Counted from the stretch's first letter, positions 46,703-55,868 are shown. The stretch: 64,000 nt of DNA from Cloacibacillus evryensis DSM 19522 (GCF_000585335.1 NZ_KK073872.1:1012501-1076500); one strand, 5' to 3'. Numbers and translations: made by a program. The notes: generated by a model from the sequence alone, not told the origin.

Positions 46703-48010
46703 ATGTTAGCATGCCTCATAACAATATTGCTTGCGGCGATGGCGTTAGGCGTACCGATTTTTATTTCCATGTCGCTTTCGACAATTACTGCAATGCTTGC
46801 TTTTGGTAACTACGATATAGTCATTGCAATGCAGAGACTCTTTGACGGTATGGATAAATTTTCTCTCATGTCAATGCCATTCTATATTCTTGCCGCAGAT
46901 ATCATGATCGTAGGCGGTCTTTCAAAAAGGATATTGGATTTTGCGGATGTGTTTATTGGGGGATTTCACGGAAGCCTCGCGCTGACGACGGAAGCGAGCA
47001 GCATGTTTTTTGGAGCTCTTTCAGGTTCCAGCCCAGCGACTGTTTCCGCTATAGGCACGATGATGTATCCCCAATTGGTGAAAAGCGGGTATGGTCCGAA
47101 GTTTTCGACTGGTCTGATTACATCAGCAGGATCGGTTGCAATTCTTATTCCGCCAAGCATTACATTTATCGTTTACGGAGCGGTTACTGGCGTTTCAATC
47201 GGAGCTTTGTTTATGGCTGGTTTTGGCGCGGGGCTTGTCTACGGCGCCGGAGTATTACTCTATAGCTATTGGTACGCAAGGAAAAATAACATTCCACTCT
47301 CAAAATCTGCTACTTGGGATGAAAAGTGGAAGGCAACGAAGGATGCGTCGTGGGCTTTAGGTGTTCCCATAATCATTATGGGTGGGATAATGAGCGGCAT
47401 GTTCACACCGACAGAAGCGGCCGGAGTTTCTGTTGTGTATGCGGCTTTTGTAACGTCCGTTATATACAAAGAGCTGACTTTTAAAGGGTTGATCAAAGCT
47501 TTGCTGCGCTCAAGCGTTACAATATCGCAGCTTATGATCCTCTTGGGAGCGGCGGCGCTTTTTGGCTGGGCGTTTACAGTTACGTACGTTCCTCAAATGT
47601 TTATGGCTCATTTAGTGGAAGTAGTTAATTCTCCGTACGTATTTTTGCTCATATTAAACATAGTGTTTTTAATTTTGGGCATGTTCATTGATGGCAGCGC
47701 GGCAATTACTATAATGGCGCCGCTATTTTACAGACCCGCGCTGTCAATGGGAATAGATCCCGTCCATTTAGGTGCTGTAGCCGTATCGAATTTTGCGATA
47801 GGTATGTTCACTCCACCGTTTGGCCTGAACTTGTTTGTTTCTAAAACTATATCAGATTTAAAAATGTCTGGGATATATAGTGCTGTTCTACCGTTTATAA
47901 TCATTAATATAATAACCCTTTTGTTAATAACATATATTCCTGACATAAGTCTGCTTATACCTAAATTGACCGGTTACGTTGGCAGCCAGAGCGTGCTTGG
48001 AACGATGTAG
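46703..48010 (+). CDS. TRAP transporter large permease subunit (DctM-like)
   Basis: Integral membrane protein of 435 residues with about twelve helices. Family landmarks are MPFYILAADIM, GALSGSSPATVSAIGTMMYP, ILIPPSITFIVYG and GMFTPTEAAGVSVVYA. It uses a Na+ gradient to move the ligand released by the periplasmic receptor. Ribosome site GGAGG 13 bases upstream. Confidence 0.92.
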   Translation: MLACLITILLAAMALGVPIFISMSLSTITAMLAFGNYDIVIAMQRLFDGMDKFSLMSMPFYILAADIMIVGGLSKRILDFADVFIGGFHGSLALTTEASSMFFGALSGSSPATVSAIGTMMYPQLVKSGYGPKFSTGLITSAGSVAILIPPSITFIVYGAVTGVSIGALFMAGFGAGLVYGAGVLLYSYWYARKNNIPLSKSATWDEKWKATKDASWALGVPIIIMGGIMSGMFTPTEAAGVSVVYAAFVTSVIYKELTFKGLIKALLRSSVTISQLMILLGAAALFGWAFTVTYVPQMFMAHLVEVVNSPYVFLLILNIVFLILGMFIDGSAAITIMAPLFYRPALSMGIDPVHLGAVAVSNFAIGMFTPPFGLNLFVSKTISDLKMSGIYSAVLPFIIINIITLLLITYIPDISLLIPKLTGYVGSQSVLGTM

Positions 48011-48048
48011 GCAAGTATCACAAATAAAACATAGAGAGGAAGATTGTA

Positions 48049-49074
48049 ATGAGAAAGTGTTTTGCGGGAATTATGGCGGCGGTTGCGTTGGCTGGAGTGT
48101 TTTTTGCGGGGCAGGCCTCGGCGGATATCAAGATTAAAACAATCAAATATGCAATGACTGTTCCTATGGATGATGTCGGAGGCGTGGGGTTAAAAGTTTT
48201 TATTGAACAGATTGATAAGCTTTCGGGAGGTAAGATAAAGGTCCAGACATTTACCGGAGCACAGCTTGGTAGCGTAAAGGCACACTTCGACGCGGCGCAG
48301 TCCGGCGGAATGGATATTGTCTATGCCGCAGCTTCCGCTGTCAGCGGAATCGTCCCTGAAATCAATATCACCGACCTTCCATTTTTCCTTCCAGGTAATT
48401 ACAAGGATAACTGGAAAGTGTTGGATGCCTCTGTATCAAAGGCGATCGGTAAATACTTGAATGAGAGGATGGGGCTGCATTTCCTGGGATTTTCATCGTA
48501 CGGGTTTAAACAGTTCCATACGACAAATAAGGTCATCCATAATGTTAACGATATGAGTGGTATGAAAATGCGCATACTCCCTTCAAAACTTCTGGTAGCG
48601 GAAATGAAGGCCTGGGGTGCCGTTCCTACGCCGATAGATTTCAGTGAGGTCTATACCGCTCTGCAACAGGGGGTTGCCGACGGAGGGGAGAACACCGCCC
48701 ATGGAACTGAGAGAGTCAAATGGTATGAGGTACAGAAGGGCTTTACTGTAACTTACCATTGTAACTTCCTTGGGCTTCAGGTTGCCAACGAAAAATGGTG
48801 GAAGTCGTTGACGGACGAAGAAAAAGAAATCGTCTCTAAGGCAGCGGCTGCGAATATAAAAGCTCAGAGAGATTACCTTGTCGCAGATGAAGAGGCGTGT
48901 ATCGAGAGACTTGGAAAAAAGGGCCTGAAAATCTATCGACTTAATGACTCGGAGAGAAAGGAATTTATAGACAAATCACGCTCTGTTTGGGATTTGTATA
49001 AAGCTCAGGGAGAGACGAGCAAACAGCTTTTTGATGCCGCACAGAAAGATATAAAATCTCTAGCGGGTAAATAA
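48049..49074 (+). CDS. TRAP transporter periplasmic receptor (DctP-like)
   Basis: Exported protein of 341 residues with signal peptide MRKCFAGIMAAVALAG...ASA. The DctP fold is shown by GGKIKVQTFTGAQLGS, the carboxylate-binding arginine region SGMKMRILPS and EVYTALQQGVADGGEN. The arginine implies a ligand with a carboxylate. Together with the neighbouring enzymes this favours an aromatic or heteroaromatic acid. Confidence 0.92.
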   Translation: MRKCFAGIMAAVALAGVFFAGQASADIKIKTIKYAMTVPMDDVGGVGLKVFIEQIDKLSGGKIKVQTFTGAQLGSVKAHFDAAQSGGMDIVYAAASAVSGIVPEINITDLPFFLPGNYKDNWKVLDASVSKAIGKYLNERMGLHFLGFSSYGFKQFHTTNKVIHNVNDMSGMKMRILPSKLLVAEMKAWGAVPTPIDFSEVYTALQQGVADGGENTAHGTERVKWYEVQKGFTVTYHCNFLGLQVANEKWWKSLTDEEKEIVSKAAAANIKAQRDYLVADEEACIERLGKKGLKIYRLNDSERKEFIDKSRSVWDLYKAQGETSKQLFDAAQKDIKSLAGK

Positions 49075-49149
49075 AAGTCATTCGTTATAGTAAAAACAAA
49101 TTTTTGGGAAATAAAATAAGCCTTAATGGCAAAAGGAGAATGTATGAAC

Positions 49150-50370
49150 ATGAAACCAAATATGCAAGTTGAATATTGCGGCGTAAACTTTAAAAACCCC
49201 CTTATCGTTGCCTCCGCGACTCCGACGAAGAACGCCGAGTATATGCGGAAATGCTGCGAAGCCGGCGCCGGCGGCTTGATCAGCAAAACTATCAGCCCTG
49301 AACCGCTTGCGCAGCAATACAGCAACCCGCGCTTTACGATACTTCACAAGTCTGGGTGGCCAAATATCTATTCAAATTATTCAGCTGAGTTCCTCTGCAC
49401 TTACAACACTGAAGAATGGTGGCCCCAGATGGTTGAGGCTAAAAAAGTATGCGACGAATACAATACGACGTTGGTAGGCAGCATATCCGGGGTTTCCATC
49501 CCGAACTGGCAGGAGCTCGCCAAAAAGATGGAAGATATCGGTGTGCCGATGATAGAACTGAATTTTGGCTGTCCGCACCCCAAGGATCTTGGATATAAGA
49601 GCGGCCAGGTACTTGGCAATTCGCCTGATGCTGCCGCGGAAGTTGTAAATGCCGTTGTAAACGCAGTTAAAATCCCAGTGTTTACGAAACTTACGGGAGA
49701 AGCTGTCAATATTGTTGAGTCCGCCGGTAAGGTCAAAGCGGCAGGAGCGAGCGGCGTTACAGTAATCAACAGATATTCGTCATTGGATATCGATATAAAA
49801 ACAGGGCGGCCTATCCTCCATTCTGCGTATGCTGGGGTTGGCGGTCCGTGGATGAGGCCGATCATGCTTAAATGGGTCGCGAAGATCGCTAAGGAACACA
49901 ATATACCGATCTCAGCGACGAACGGAATTTATACATGGGAGGACTTTGCCAAAGCAATGATGGTTGGCGCAACGACTGTTCAGGTCTGCACCGCGATAAT
50001 ATACGGCGGCAAAAAATTCGGCGTCATTAAGGATATCCTAGATGGTTTTGAAAATTATCTTATCGAAAACAACATTTCCGCCGCAAAGGATATCATTGGC
50101 AAAACCCTTCCGCAGATCGTCACATGGGACAAGGTTAACCGTGATATTAGGCCATGCAGTTCCGTCGATCCCGAGAAGTGTAACGGATGCGGACTCTGCC
50201 CGAACTGGTGTTTTAAGGACGCAATAACCATGACCGGAGAAGGCGAAGATGCAAAAGCCGTCATTGATAGCAATAAATGCGAAGGATGCGGACTTTGCCC
50301 GTCGCTCTGCCCAGAGGATGCTGTCTCTATCAAAGCAGACACACCCATATTCTTGGGTGACTTTAATTAA
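49150..50370 (+). CDS. PreA-like reductase with 2x[4Fe-4S], copy 2
   Basis: Protein of about 406 residues, paralogous over its whole length to the product of 39685. It has the same FMN barrel (VEYCGVNFKNPLIVASATPT, LNFGCPHPKDLGYKSG, AGVGGPWMRP) and two cluster motifs (CNGCGLCPNWC and CEGCGLCPSLC). ATG 49150 gives the same N-terminus as copy 1; ATG 49144 has a slightly better ribosome-site spacing. The two copies lie at the two ends of the hydroxylase/TRAP block, so they could act on two successive intermediates or on two substrates. Confidence 0.85.
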   Translation: MKPNMQVEYCGVNFKNPLIVASATPTKNAEYMRKCCEAGAGGLISKTISPEPLAQQYSNPRFTILHKSGWPNIYSNYSAEFLCTYNTEEWWPQMVEAKKVCDEYNTTLVGSISGVSIPNWQELAKKMEDIGVPMIELNFGCPHPKDLGYKSGQVLGNSPDAAAEVVNAVVNAVKIPVFTKLTGEAVNIVESAGKVKAAGASGVTVINRYSSLDIDIKTGRPILHSAYAGVGGPWMRPIMLKWVAKIAKEHNIPISATNGIYTWEDFAKAMMVGATTVQVCTAIIYGGKKFGVIKDILDGFENYLIENNISAAKDIIGKTLPQIVTWDKVNRDIRPCSSVDPEKCNGCGLCPNWCFKDAITMTGEGEDAKAVIDSNKCEGCGLCPSLCPEDAVSIKADTPIFLGDFN

Positions 50371-50394
50371 GCTATCCACCTTTCCCTTATAGTA

Positions 50395-50432
50395 TAGCTT
50401 AGAACATGCCTTGCAAGGCGTGTTCTAAGCTA
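50395..50432 (+). terminator. Strong hairpin after the second PreA-like gene
   Basis: A 16-bp stem (TAGCTTAGAACATGCC and its complement, one G-U) with a TTGCAA loop. No T run follows, so it may stabilise the mRNA end rather than terminate by itself. Confidence 0.65.
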
Positions 50433-50494
50433 TTAAATGGATAGGCTACTCTTTCTGTGTCGTTGAGTGAATGCGTGAGAAAGGAATAGCGTAT

Positions 50495-51727
50495 ATGCGA
50501 AAAACAAATAGCGATGCTATCAATTATTTTATCTATTGCTTATTGGCCTTCTCATATTTTCTCGCATGTTTTTTACGGACGTCCAGTGGCGTTATCTTGC
50601 CCCATGTAGCAGCTTCGATAGTTTTGACACCGTCTGCAATCGGGCTTGTTTCTGGAATGTTTTTTTATGGGTATACGGTAACTCAACCCTTTTGCGGAAA
50701 AATGTGCGATGAAAAGGGACCGTTGTTTATTGAAAGTTGTGGATTAGCAATATTTGCCTTTGGATTATTTTTGTTTGCAATCGCGCGATCGACGACATCA
50801 CTCTGTTTTGCTAGGTTTTTGATTGGAATAGGGGCTGGCCCTACGTTTTGTGGGATAATGGTTTTTCAGGCAAAAGCATTTTCCCCGAGTATTTTTTCAA
50901 AATTAATGGGATATACAATAATGCTTGGTCACTTTGGCGGGGTTGTTTCAATTACGCCATTAGGAGTTGCCGTTGATAAATATGGATACCGCGCTATACA
51001 CAGCACACTTGCCGTTCTTGTGCTGTTAATTGCATGTTCCCTCTATTACTTGCGCAGGAATTTTACGATTAGTTGCGCAAAGGCAGAAAAAGCAAGCGGA
51101 GTATTATCGGGGTTTATGATAATTTGCAGATTTTCTCAGCTGAGATCGATTTTGTTTCTCTGGAGCCTGGGGATGCTTTTACAGATGAACCTTATAGGGC
51201 TGTGGGGCGTTACTTGGATTGCAAAGTCAGGTAATATCGCTGTAAGCTCAGCAAGGTTCTATATGTCCATGGCGGGCTCGGGCGTTCTGGTTGGAGCGTT
51301 TCTTTGCGGTCGCTATGGGAACGACCTAGTGAAGTCGCCGAAATACATCAGGTGGATATGCCTTCTTTTGATTTCAATATTGTTGTCTCTGACTATGTGT
51401 ATAGATTTTTGCCTGGCTTGGCCGCTACTATTGTCGTTATCCTTATGCCTTGGCGTTATCCTTGGTATGACGAACGTGCTCTGTAATATTTATCTCTACA
51501 AGATCGTGGGGCCAGATTTAGTAGGAACAGTTACCGGCGCCAACAATGTGATCCTCTTTTTGGCTGTGTTATTCAGCCAATGGTTCTCCGGGGTATTTAT
51601 TCAGGAATATGATAATTTAATAGATATAACTTACGTATCATCTTACGCGGCGTTCTTTCTTATTATTTCAATGCTGGGTGTGTTTGCGTTGCATATGTTA
51701 TGTAAAACATCGTTTAATAATGAATAA
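50495..51727 (+). CDS. MFS transporter
   Basis: Membrane carrier of about 410 residues with twelve helices. The first half has the MFS loop GKMCDEKGPLF between helices 2 and 3, and the second half repeats the pattern. It resembles anion:cation symporter and ACS-type members (hexuronate, phthalate and similar acids). ATG 50495 has AAGGA nine bases upstream. It lies at the end of the catabolic block and may be an alternative importer or an exporter of the end product. AT-richer than the genes before 38 kb. Confidence 0.85.
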   Translation: MRKTNSDAINYFIYCLLAFSYFLACFLRTSSGVILPHVAASIVLTPSAIGLVSGMFFYGYTVTQPFCGKMCDEKGPLFIESCGLAIFAFGLFLFAIARSTTSLCFARFLIGIGAGPTFCGIMVFQAKAFSPSIFSKLMGYTIMLGHFGGVVSITPLGVAVDKYGYRAIHSTLAVLVLLIACSLYYLRRNFTISCAKAEKASGVLSGFMIICRFSQLRSILFLWSLGMLLQMNLIGLWGVTWIAKSGNIAVSSARFYMSMAGSGVLVGAFLCGRYGNDLVKSPKYIRWICLLLISILLSLTMCIDFCLAWPLLLSLSLCLGVILGMTNVLCNIYLYKIVGPDLVGTVTGANNVILFLAVLFSQWFSGVFIQEYDNLIDITYVSSYAAFFLIISMLGVFALHMLCKTSFNNE

Positions 51728-51912
51728 TAAAATCATACCATAGGAACTGAACAGTAACAAGCCCTAAAGAAAAGAGGCATGATATCGCGATGAAGGCGGA
51801 AAACCATAAGAAAGAGGTCTGTCCGTGCGGGAGATAGGTTGAAAACATCTCGCAGGCATCGTTGGTTTTTATGACGTATCCGGGGCATACAAAAGGATAC
51901 ACACAAGTTGCT

Positions 51913-51994
51913 GAACCGCCATGTACAGAACTATACGTAGAGCAATAGTGTGATGTGGGCAGCCTTTCAATTAATGGGAGGCCTCCTACTCGAT
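51913..51994 (+). mobile_element. Possible degenerate 3' end of a group II intron
   Basis: The segment starts GAACCGCCATGTACAGAA, resembling domain V of bacterial group II introns, continues with GTGTGATGTGGG, and ends GGCCTCCTACTCGAT, which resembles the 3' terminus of many such introns. Several pairs of the domain V stem are lost and no reverse transcriptase is present. The rest of the 51728-52126 gap shows no gene I trust; a 121-residue minus-strand frame there has no recognisable domain. Confidence 0.4.
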
Positions 51995-52126
51995 CGGGCT
52001 TTACAAGCGGAGAAAAAACAAAACCTATAGGCCCCGAGATGCCAGTTGACAGCCATATATTTATAGGCGGGAACATCATGGGCTCAACAAGCCCCAGTAA
52101 TGTCTCGCCAGCAAGGCGAGATGGTA

Positions 52127-52666
52127 TTATACGTTATCTGTATTTTCCAAACGCCGCACGCCGTTGATGAAAGTATTGAAGCTTGCCGAGCTATTGGCTG
52201 ACAGATCCATGTGGCAGGCTATGCGCTTGGCTCCTGATATTTGTTGATGTTCGGGGATCAGCCGCCGCAATAGTTCTTTTGGATTGCGAATGTTGTCGGG
52301 ATAGCGGTATTTGTTTTTATTCGCAAGCGGCGATAAATTTTTACCATACGCCGCGGAAACGGCTTTTAAATCGCCGAAATACCAAGCTTCCAGTTCCTGG
52401 CAAGCGATTCTGATCAGCACCTTTCGGTTGTATGGTTTGCATATCTTAGCAAGCTCCTGTTTGAGAAGGCGGCAGTCTTTGTTGTCCTTATCGTGAACGA
52501 TGACGAAACGCATGTCATCACCGCGCCAGCTCTTTAACTTGTTTTCCACGGATATTCTTAAGTCTCCGCAGCCTTGATGCGGGATCGTGATAAAGCTTGT
52601 GTCTTCAGATAATATTTGTGGGAGGATAATGTCAAGCGTCTGTTTCATTGATTCCTCCTCGAGCAA
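52127..52666 (-). CDS. DUF4276-type protein, 5' end disturbed by a duplication
   Basis: Protein of about 180 residues with blocks of the DUF4276 family: FITIPHQGCGDLR, MRFVIVHDKDNKDC and RIACQELEAWYFGDLKAV. The original ATG at 52703 overlaps the ATPase stop (ATGA), but a 22-bp tandem duplication (52653-52701) throws that start out of frame. Translation could restart at TTG 52666 or ATG 52648, each with GAGGAGG upstream, giving a protein short of its first 7-12 residues. DUF4276 proteins are commonly paired with an AAA15/OLD-like ATPase, as here, in putative defence modules. The acidic residues suggest a TOPRIM/nuclease-like fold. Confidence 0.7.
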   Translation of the reverse strand: MLEEESMKQTLDIILPQILSEDTSFITIPHQGCGDLRISVENKLKSWRGDDMRFVIVHDKDNKDCRLLKQELAKICKPYNRKVLIRIACQELEAWYFGDLKAVSAAYGKNLSPLANKNKYRYPDNIRNPKELLRRLIPEHQQISGAKRIACHMDLSANSSASFNTFINGVRRLENTDNV

Positions 52667-52701
52667 AAAGACGATCCTCCTCGAGCAAAAAGACGATCCT
52701 C
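52653..52701. repeat. 22-bp tandem duplication (2.2 copies)
   Basis: Two perfect adjacent 22-bp units (52653-52674 and 52675-52696) with a few bases of a third. The unit length is not a multiple of three, so it shifts the DUF4276 gene relative to its original start. Such a repeat can gain or lose a unit by replication slippage. Confidence 0.9.
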
Positions 52702-53671
52702 ATCTAGTTTGTTTTTCCTCTGTGGTCAGAGAACCCTTGCGCCAGGCCGCATTGTTCGCGAGCAATCCCTGATTCCAAAGGTATACCAGTTTGTCTCCGC
52801 CTTCGTAGAGTTCTTTTACCTGCTCGTCTTCCGAAGTTTTGTATACTTTTGTAAAGCCGTCCTGCTTGACCATATAGTAGAGTTCGTCGATGTCGATTGC
52901 GTTCAGAAAATCCGGCGAGTGCGACGAGATGAAAACCTGGCCCCCCGCGTTTGAGTAAAGCCTGAATTCCTCCGCCAGTTCTTTTAATAGCTGTGGATAG
53001 AGTTGATTTTCCGGCTCTTTGACGCAGAGAAGGGCATGCGGCTCCGGGTCGCTCAGCAGCACCAGGTAGGTAAACATCTTTATGGTCCCGTCTGATACAA
53101 AGCGTGAGGAGAAGGGATTTTTTAATTTACCGTCCTGGAAACGCAGAACGATATATCCGTCGGAAGTTTCCTCGGCCTCGATGCCGGTGACGCCGGGTAC
53201 GCGCTGTTTCATTTTCGCGAGTATCTCATCAAATTTTTCTCTGTGGTTTTCATAAAGGTATTTTGCGACCAAGGCGAGGTTGTCTCCTGTTTTGGATAAC
53301 CTCTCGCTGTACCCCGCGTCTTTTCTGTCACGCGCGTCTTCGATATGGAAATCGGAGACGTACCAATCTTCTATCAGCCGGCGCGGGTGGAGACGGCGGT
53401 AAATTCTTTAAACTGCCCCAACCCTTTGATTGCCAGGATGTCCGGGGAATCAAGTTTTTGTTTTGAACGTTCCGCGATTTTTACGTCCGGATAGCTTTTT
53501 AATTCCCCTGCCGCGGCTGTTCCCTCACCTACGGCGAACTCCAGCACTTTCCAGGGGGCGCCAGTCTGCCCTCTTCTAAAACGCAGAATTTCTTTTTTGA
53601 CGACGAGAAGTTTTTTCTCCCCCAGGCCGATACTCAATTCGTATGTGATGAGAGGCTCTTTATCAGACTAA
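52700..53671 (-). pseudogene. AAA15/OLD-like ATPase, truncated and frameshifted
   Basis: The C-terminal part (53272-52700) has KMFTYLVLLSDPEPHALLCVKEPENQLYPQLL (Walker B/D-loop region) and VFISSHSPDFLNAI, typical of SMC-like AAA15 ATPases. Upstream, RRLIEDWYVSDFH and YELSIGLGEKKLLVVKKEIL belong to the same protein but lie in another frame; the shift is near 53390. The reading then meets a stop at about 53665, so the whole N-terminus with Walker A is missing. Its stop overlaps the old DUF4276 start. A prophage integrase begins 170 bp away, so integration may have cut this gene. Confidence 0.8.
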
Positions 53672-53763
53672 CATAGTAATATAGTATCCCTTAGAATGTT
53701 CGAGAAAAGCCTATTATATCAAGGTATTCCGCAACTTATGATTTAGTATCATCGAGCATAAAT

Positions 53764-53840
53764 AAGCGACTTTTAGTAGGTTTAAGCGACAAACAAGCGA
53801 CAAAATATAGCCGCTCACAGGCGGTTATCCTTTGTCGCTT
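53764..53840. repeat. AAGCGAC iterons and hairpin beside the integrase
   Basis: AAGCGAC occurs at 53764, 53784 and 53795 and inverted at 53834. The last two form a long stem (AGCGACAAA / TTTGTCGCT) containing an inner CCGC/GCGG hairpin. Repeats of this kind next to an integrase gene are candidate arm-binding sites or part of the attachment site; the hairpin may also end the integrase transcript. The crossover core cannot be found without the other end. Confidence 0.45.
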
Positions 53841-53845
53841 TTGCT

Positions 53846-55211
53846 TTATTCTTCTTGTTTGAACAGCGCCATTTCCACGGCTTGCATTGCTTTAACTTCA
53901 CTTGCGGCGAAAACGTGGCTGTATGTGTCGAGCGTGGTTTTTGTTGTGCTATGCCCTAACCTGTCCGCTATGACCCTTACCGTTACGTCGGAATTTATCA
54001 GTAAACTTGCGTGAGTATGGCGCAGGCTATGCAGGTGTATGTCTGGAAGTCCGGCGGCTTTTACAATGTCCTTTAACTTGCGGTTTAAGTTTATGCCGTT
54101 CAGATAGTCCCCGTGCAGGTTTGTAAAGATTATGTCGTCGGGATTTTTCCATAATTCCCGAAGCGAAGCCCGGTATTCCTTTTGACGCTCCCTATGTTCG
54201 GCTAACAATTTCAGTATATACGCCGGAAGTACAATTCGCCTTGTGCTGTCGGCGGTTTTTGTTGTCTGCCGTACAAACTGCCCGTTCATTCTAACAAGCG
54301 TATGTTGTACAAATAACACGCCCGTTTTGCCGTCCAAGTCGTCCCAATGTAACGCAGTTAATTCCCCCGCACGAATACCCCGTAGCTAAAAACAGGTTAA
54401 TAATGACTTCAAGCTGAAAGTCGCTTTGTTCGTGGCAAGCTGTCAAAAGGGCTTTTGCCTGTTCTTCATCGAGGAAAGCGGCGGGCGCAGTATCCACTTT
54501 TGGCGGCGTTACCAACTTGCAGGGGTTACGGCGCATTATCTCTTTTCGGCAAGCTGCCGTAAATATCGCGGAAAGGTTTAGTTTTATCTTATTCACTGAC
54601 GCACCTGTCATTCCTTTATTCTCTGTCACATCGTCAAAAACCTTTTCAAGCGTCATGCCGAGGGCGGCGGCTATCTTTTCGGCGGTTTTCTGCCTGCAAG
54701 TTTCGCCGCGAAGAATTCTATAAAATGTACCGCGTTCAAGCCCCTTGTCCTTTAGAAATTTCTCTTTGCCGTAGTCGTCAAACAGCGTATTGTCCCGCAA
54801 TCGGAACGAGCGTTCAAGATTGCCGCTTGTCTGCAATTCGCGGAAAAGGCTGTCGAGCATTTGCGGGGTTATGTCTTTCAGCTTGACCCGCCCTATGCGC
54901 GGTATGACATGGTTATATATCCCCTGCATATAGCCTTTAAGAATATTCGGCTTTAAGGTATTCGGGGCGATTGTTTCATAATACCATTGCGCCAATTCTG
55001 AAAGCGTCCTATTTTCATCAAGGGCGACAAAACCCCGTATCTTATCTTCCCACTTGACGGCGAATTCTTTTGCGAGTTTTTCCGCTTTCCCGTTTGTCAC
55101 GCCGTCCGGCGGGCGAAAGGTAGTAGTTTTTTTTTGCTGCTTGCCCGTATCGTCATAACCCATATAGGCGGTTATGGTGAATGTTTCGCCGCGTTTTCGT
55201 ATGCTTGCCAT
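53846..55211 (-). pseudogene. Tyrosine-recombinase integrase with inserted HTH, frameshifted
   Basis: A phage-type integrase in two overlapping frames. The first (55211-54291) has an Arm-type N-terminus (RKRGETFTITAYMGYD), a core-binding domain, and within it an unusual Cro-like insertion (LKDKGLERGTFYRILRG, KTAEKIAAALGMTLEKVF). The second (54337-53846) has the catalytic HSLRHTHASLL and the nucleophile in LDTYSHV. A single extra G in a GGGG run near 54380 separates the frames; removing it restores GIRAGELTALHWDDLDGK with the first catalytic arginine. Unless the shift is a sequencing error the element can no longer excise itself. Confidence 0.85.
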
Positions 55212-55778
55212 TTACTCATTCCCCCTCATCTGTTCATAGATAGCCCGCAAATTACGAGCAAAGAATTCAAGTAAAAAACCCTGCATATATTGCGCCGCTT
55301 TCCATTCGCAGAATTCTTTCATGTCGTCGGGGGCTTGCTCCTTTTGTCCGTACCAATTCGCCGCCTGTTCCATGGACAAATAGAAATCCTTGTCCCCGAG
55401 CAATGTATCAAGCGCGGCGAGCATATAGGGGCTATCTTCAAAATACCCCTCTTTGACTAACTTCATATTCTGGACGGTATTTTCCGAAAGCCCGAGCAAT
55501 TCACGCACGGGCTTATTTTCTATACGCCGACCTGTCATAAGGAAATCACAGGTAACGCCGAAAAAGTCCGCAATCCTTAAAAGCTGCTCACAATTCGGCA
55601 GGCTTTCCCCCGTGCAATAATAAGAAACCGTTTGAGGGCGAACACCTAAATAGTCCGCAAGGGCTTTTTGCGTCGTCTTTTCGCCCGTGTCCGGGTGCGC
55701 GTCCATAAAGGCGCGTAATGACGTTGCGAATAGAGCGTTGTACTTATCAATCGGCGGCGTATCGTTTGTTTTCGACAT
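55212..55778 (-). CDS. Prophage repressor (XRE family)
   Basis: Protein of 188 residues. The Cro/CI helix-turn-helix (about 35-80) contains TTQKALADYLGVRPQTVSYYCTG. The C-terminal half is rich in aromatic and acidic residues without a peptidase motif. It ends exactly where the integrase gene begins, a common repressor-integrase arrangement. It has its own strong promoter at 55869-55897. Ribosome site GGGAGG. Confidence 0.88.
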   Translation of the reverse strand: MSKTNDTPPIDKYNALFATSLRAFMDAHPDTGEKTTQKALADYLGVRPQTVSYYCTGESLPNCEQLLRIADFFGVTCDFLMTGRRIENKPVRELLGLSENTVQNMKLVKEGYFEDSPYMLAALDTLLGDKDFYLSMEQAANWYGQKEQAPDDMKEFCEWKAAQYMQGFLLEFFARNLRAIYEQMRGNE

Positions 55779-55868
55779 AGGCTTTTCCTCCCAAAATGTC
55801 GCTTTACTTGAACATTGCTAAGAAGCGCAAACTAAACTTGATTTATACGCTATCGTTTGCTATAATCT

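Noticed and set aside
51714-52079. 121-codon minus-strand frame with a hydrophobic end
   Set aside because: No ribosome site or family; it overlaps the MFS end and the possible intron relic.
53764-53840. CRISPR-like repeats
   Set aside because: The AAGCGAC copies are only seven bases, unevenly spaced and partly inverted; they fit integrase sites or a hairpin.
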